Origin: Nocardioides pantholopis
GTDB taxonomy: Bacteria > Actinomycetota > Actinomycetes > Propionibacteriales > Nocardioidaceae
Direction of reading: 5' to 3'
Length of the DNA: 64,000 bases
Assembly (NCBI RefSeq): GCF_003710085.1
Contig: NZ_CP033324.1
Location: forward strand, 2,427,501-2,491,500
A model generated the notes under the pieces. It had not been told where the DNA came from, made no database searches, and saw only the letters and a list, made by a program, of their open reading frames with translations. Below, piece by piece: positions 63,085 through 64,000 of the stretch. The first letter of the stretch is position 1. Each line of letters begins with the position of its first letter. A program made the translations under genes and the position numbers.

Positions 63085-63528
63085 TCATGCTCCACCTCGT
63101 GCAGCCCGTGTGACGAGGGCGAAGTCCGCGGGGGTCGGCCGGCGGAACACGCCGCCTCGAGCGGTGAACTCACTGCCATGGCCCTCCAGGTGCCGGGCGA
63201 ACACTGGACACAACGGTACGACGGTGAGTTTCCTGCGGATGCTGTCGTCGAGCGCCTCGCGGACCAGCAACCCCGCCAGACCCCGCCCACCGAAGTCCTC
63301 GTCCACCTCGGTATGGAAGAAGATCCGCTCGTGGCCTGGCCCAGGAGGATCGACGAAGTCGGCTCGGCCAACGGTTGATCCATCGTCGAGGCTCACTGTG
63401 TACGAACCGATGGGGCTGCCGATCTCGAGCTCGACCTTCACGGTCGCACCGGACTTGTCCGTCAGCGTCTTGCTCATGTGGTCGTCCTGTCTCAGGTTCT
63501 CTTCGCGCATGTCAGCCGGGGTGGCCAT
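63085..63528 (-). CDS. GNAT N-acetyltransferase, YjdJ/Gcn5-related short type
   Basis: A 147-residue protein. After a short leader it has SYTVSLDDGSTVGRADFVDP, IFFHTEVDEDFGGRGLAGLL and KLTVVPLCPVFARHLEGHG, the signature of the short GNAT_acetyltransf_2-like/YjdJ group, with the GGRGLA acetyl-CoA loop. Start at 63528 is set by a GAGAGGA ribosome-binding site; 63477 and 63510 are alternatives. Substrate unknown. It lies 14 bp upstream of the glutaminase-like ORF and reads in the same direction toward pirin. Confidence 0.82.
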   Translation of the reverse strand: MATPADMREENLRQDDHMSKTLTDKSGATVKVELEIGSPIGSYTVSLDDGSTVGRADFVDPPGPGHERIFFHTEVDEDFGGRGLAGLLVREALDDSIRRKLTVVPLCPVFARHLEGHGSEFTARGGVFRRPTPADFALVTRAARGGA

Positions 63529-63754
63529 GGTGGTTCCTCTCATCTCCACGAGCCAGGTCCGGCTGGTCCGGTGCGGTCCCGCGCAGGCTGGTGGCGTGCC
63601 ACCAGACTGGCGTTGAGCGGCCTGCCTTCGCGTCGGCGGAATCCCCGATGTCCTCGCCGACCATTCCGTCGTCAGGACCGGTCGGGTCTGGCAGGGTCGG
63701 GTTCGCATCGGTGAGACCCACCTAACTCGCCGCCAACCCAGAGAAGAGCGAACG

Positions 63755-64000
63755 CTGAGCCACCTCCTAGGCCGCCGCGCGGAGCGCGAGTCGATCGACC
63801 AGCTGCTCACGCAGGCACGAGCCGGGCGCTGCGGCGCTCTGGTGGTGCGGGGGGAAGCCGGCATCGGCAAGACGGCCCTCGTGGAGCAGGCCTGCGACAC
63901 AGCGGCCTCGTCGGGCTTCCGGGTCGAGTCCGCGGTGGGGGTGGCGGCCGAGTCGCTGTTCGCGTTCGCGGGCCTGCACCAGCTGTGCGGTCCGCTTCTG
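63755..64000 (+). CDS. Large AAA ATPase / LuxR-family regulator (N-terminal part, runs off the right edge)
   Basis: The open frame reads LLGRRAERESIDQLLTQARA, then Walker A RGEAGIGKTALVEQA and SLFAFAGLHQLCGPLL to the edge. This is the N-terminal signature of LAL-type (large ATP-binding LuxR) regulators, in which an AAA domain precedes a tetratricopeptide region and a C-terminal LuxR HTH. The HTH is outside the window. The exact start is uncertain: no ATG or GTG is in frame near the domain, and a CTG at 63755 with an AGAAGAG upstream is the best guess. The 63529-63754 gap holds the divergent promoters. Confidence 0.75.
   Translation, partial: MSHLLGRRAERESIDQLLTQARAGRCGALVVRGEAGIGKTALVEQACDTAASSGFRVESAVGVAAESLFAFAGLHQLCGPLL

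Overview
The window is very GC-rich, gene-dense and free of introns, with many GTG and TTG starts and stop/start overlaps of the ATGA or GTGA type. Gene content and order point to an actinobacterium, most probably Nocardioidaceae (inference; no 16S or marker search was possible). From memory of Mycobacterium tuberculosis, two blocks that are separate there lie side by side here. One resembles Rv2738c-Rv2764c (DUF3046, clgR, pgsA, ftsK, dapA/rnj, dfrA/thyA). The other resembles Rv2211c-Rv2220 (gcvT, pepA, sucB, a TIGR01777 epimerase, lipB, lipA, DUF4191, an RDD protein, glnA).

Layout. 1-4819: a probable surface-sugar cluster (SAM methyltransferase fragment, DUF2064 protein, GT2 glycosyltransferase, GT-C-like membrane protein, zinc-ribbon-containing epimerase, methylthioadenosine phosphorylase). 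4879-9774: DUF3046, DinB, a GNAT acetyltransferase, a three-gene ABC-2 exporter and an EamA transporter. 9806-15170: the DNA-repair pair lhr/nei. 15201-31191: clgR, cinA, pgsA, rimO, a rodZ-like gene and ftsK on the minus strand, interrupted by a secreted nuclease/5'-nucleotidase pair and by a plus-strand Mg2+ P-type ATPase. 31192-31620: a non-coding region with an array of hairpin repeats. 31621-34800: a secreted M4 metalloprotease. 34876-40746: rnj, dapA (frameshifted), a secreted protein, an F420-type oxidoreductase, dfrA and thyA. 40788-46938: PhzF, a sigma-like/membrane/propeller protein, gcvT and pepA. 47094-58253: the lipoic acid and 2-oxoacid dehydrogenase region (E3 lpdA, E2 sucB, lipB, lipA) with hydrolases and an ABC transporter in between. 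58367-61367: a lipoprotein, an RDD protein and glnA with a clear GlnR box. 61368-64000: a less conserved end that by eye is less GC-rich, with pirin, a broken glutaminase-like start, a GNAT protein and the start of a large AAA/LuxR-type ATPase.

How the genes work together. LipB and LipA make the lipoyl cofactor carried by the two lipoyl domains of SucB, and LpdA reoxidises it. GcvT belongs to the glycine cleavage system, which uses the same cofactor. ThyA and DfrA form the dTMP/tetrahydrofolate cycle. The secreted nuclease and 5'-nucleotidase together would turn extracellular nucleic acid into nucleosides and phosphate. ClgR, CinA, PgsA, RimO, the RodZ-like protein and FtsK form a conserved actinobacterial housekeeping block.

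The most notable non-standard signals are the repeat array at 31276-31471, the frameshift in dapA, the frameshifted glutaminase-like leader that lies in frame with pirin, the sigma-like/propeller fusion, the 27-bp tandem repeats in mgtA, and the insertions into otherwise conserved blocks. No CRISPR array, insertion sequence, tRNA or rRNA was recognised.
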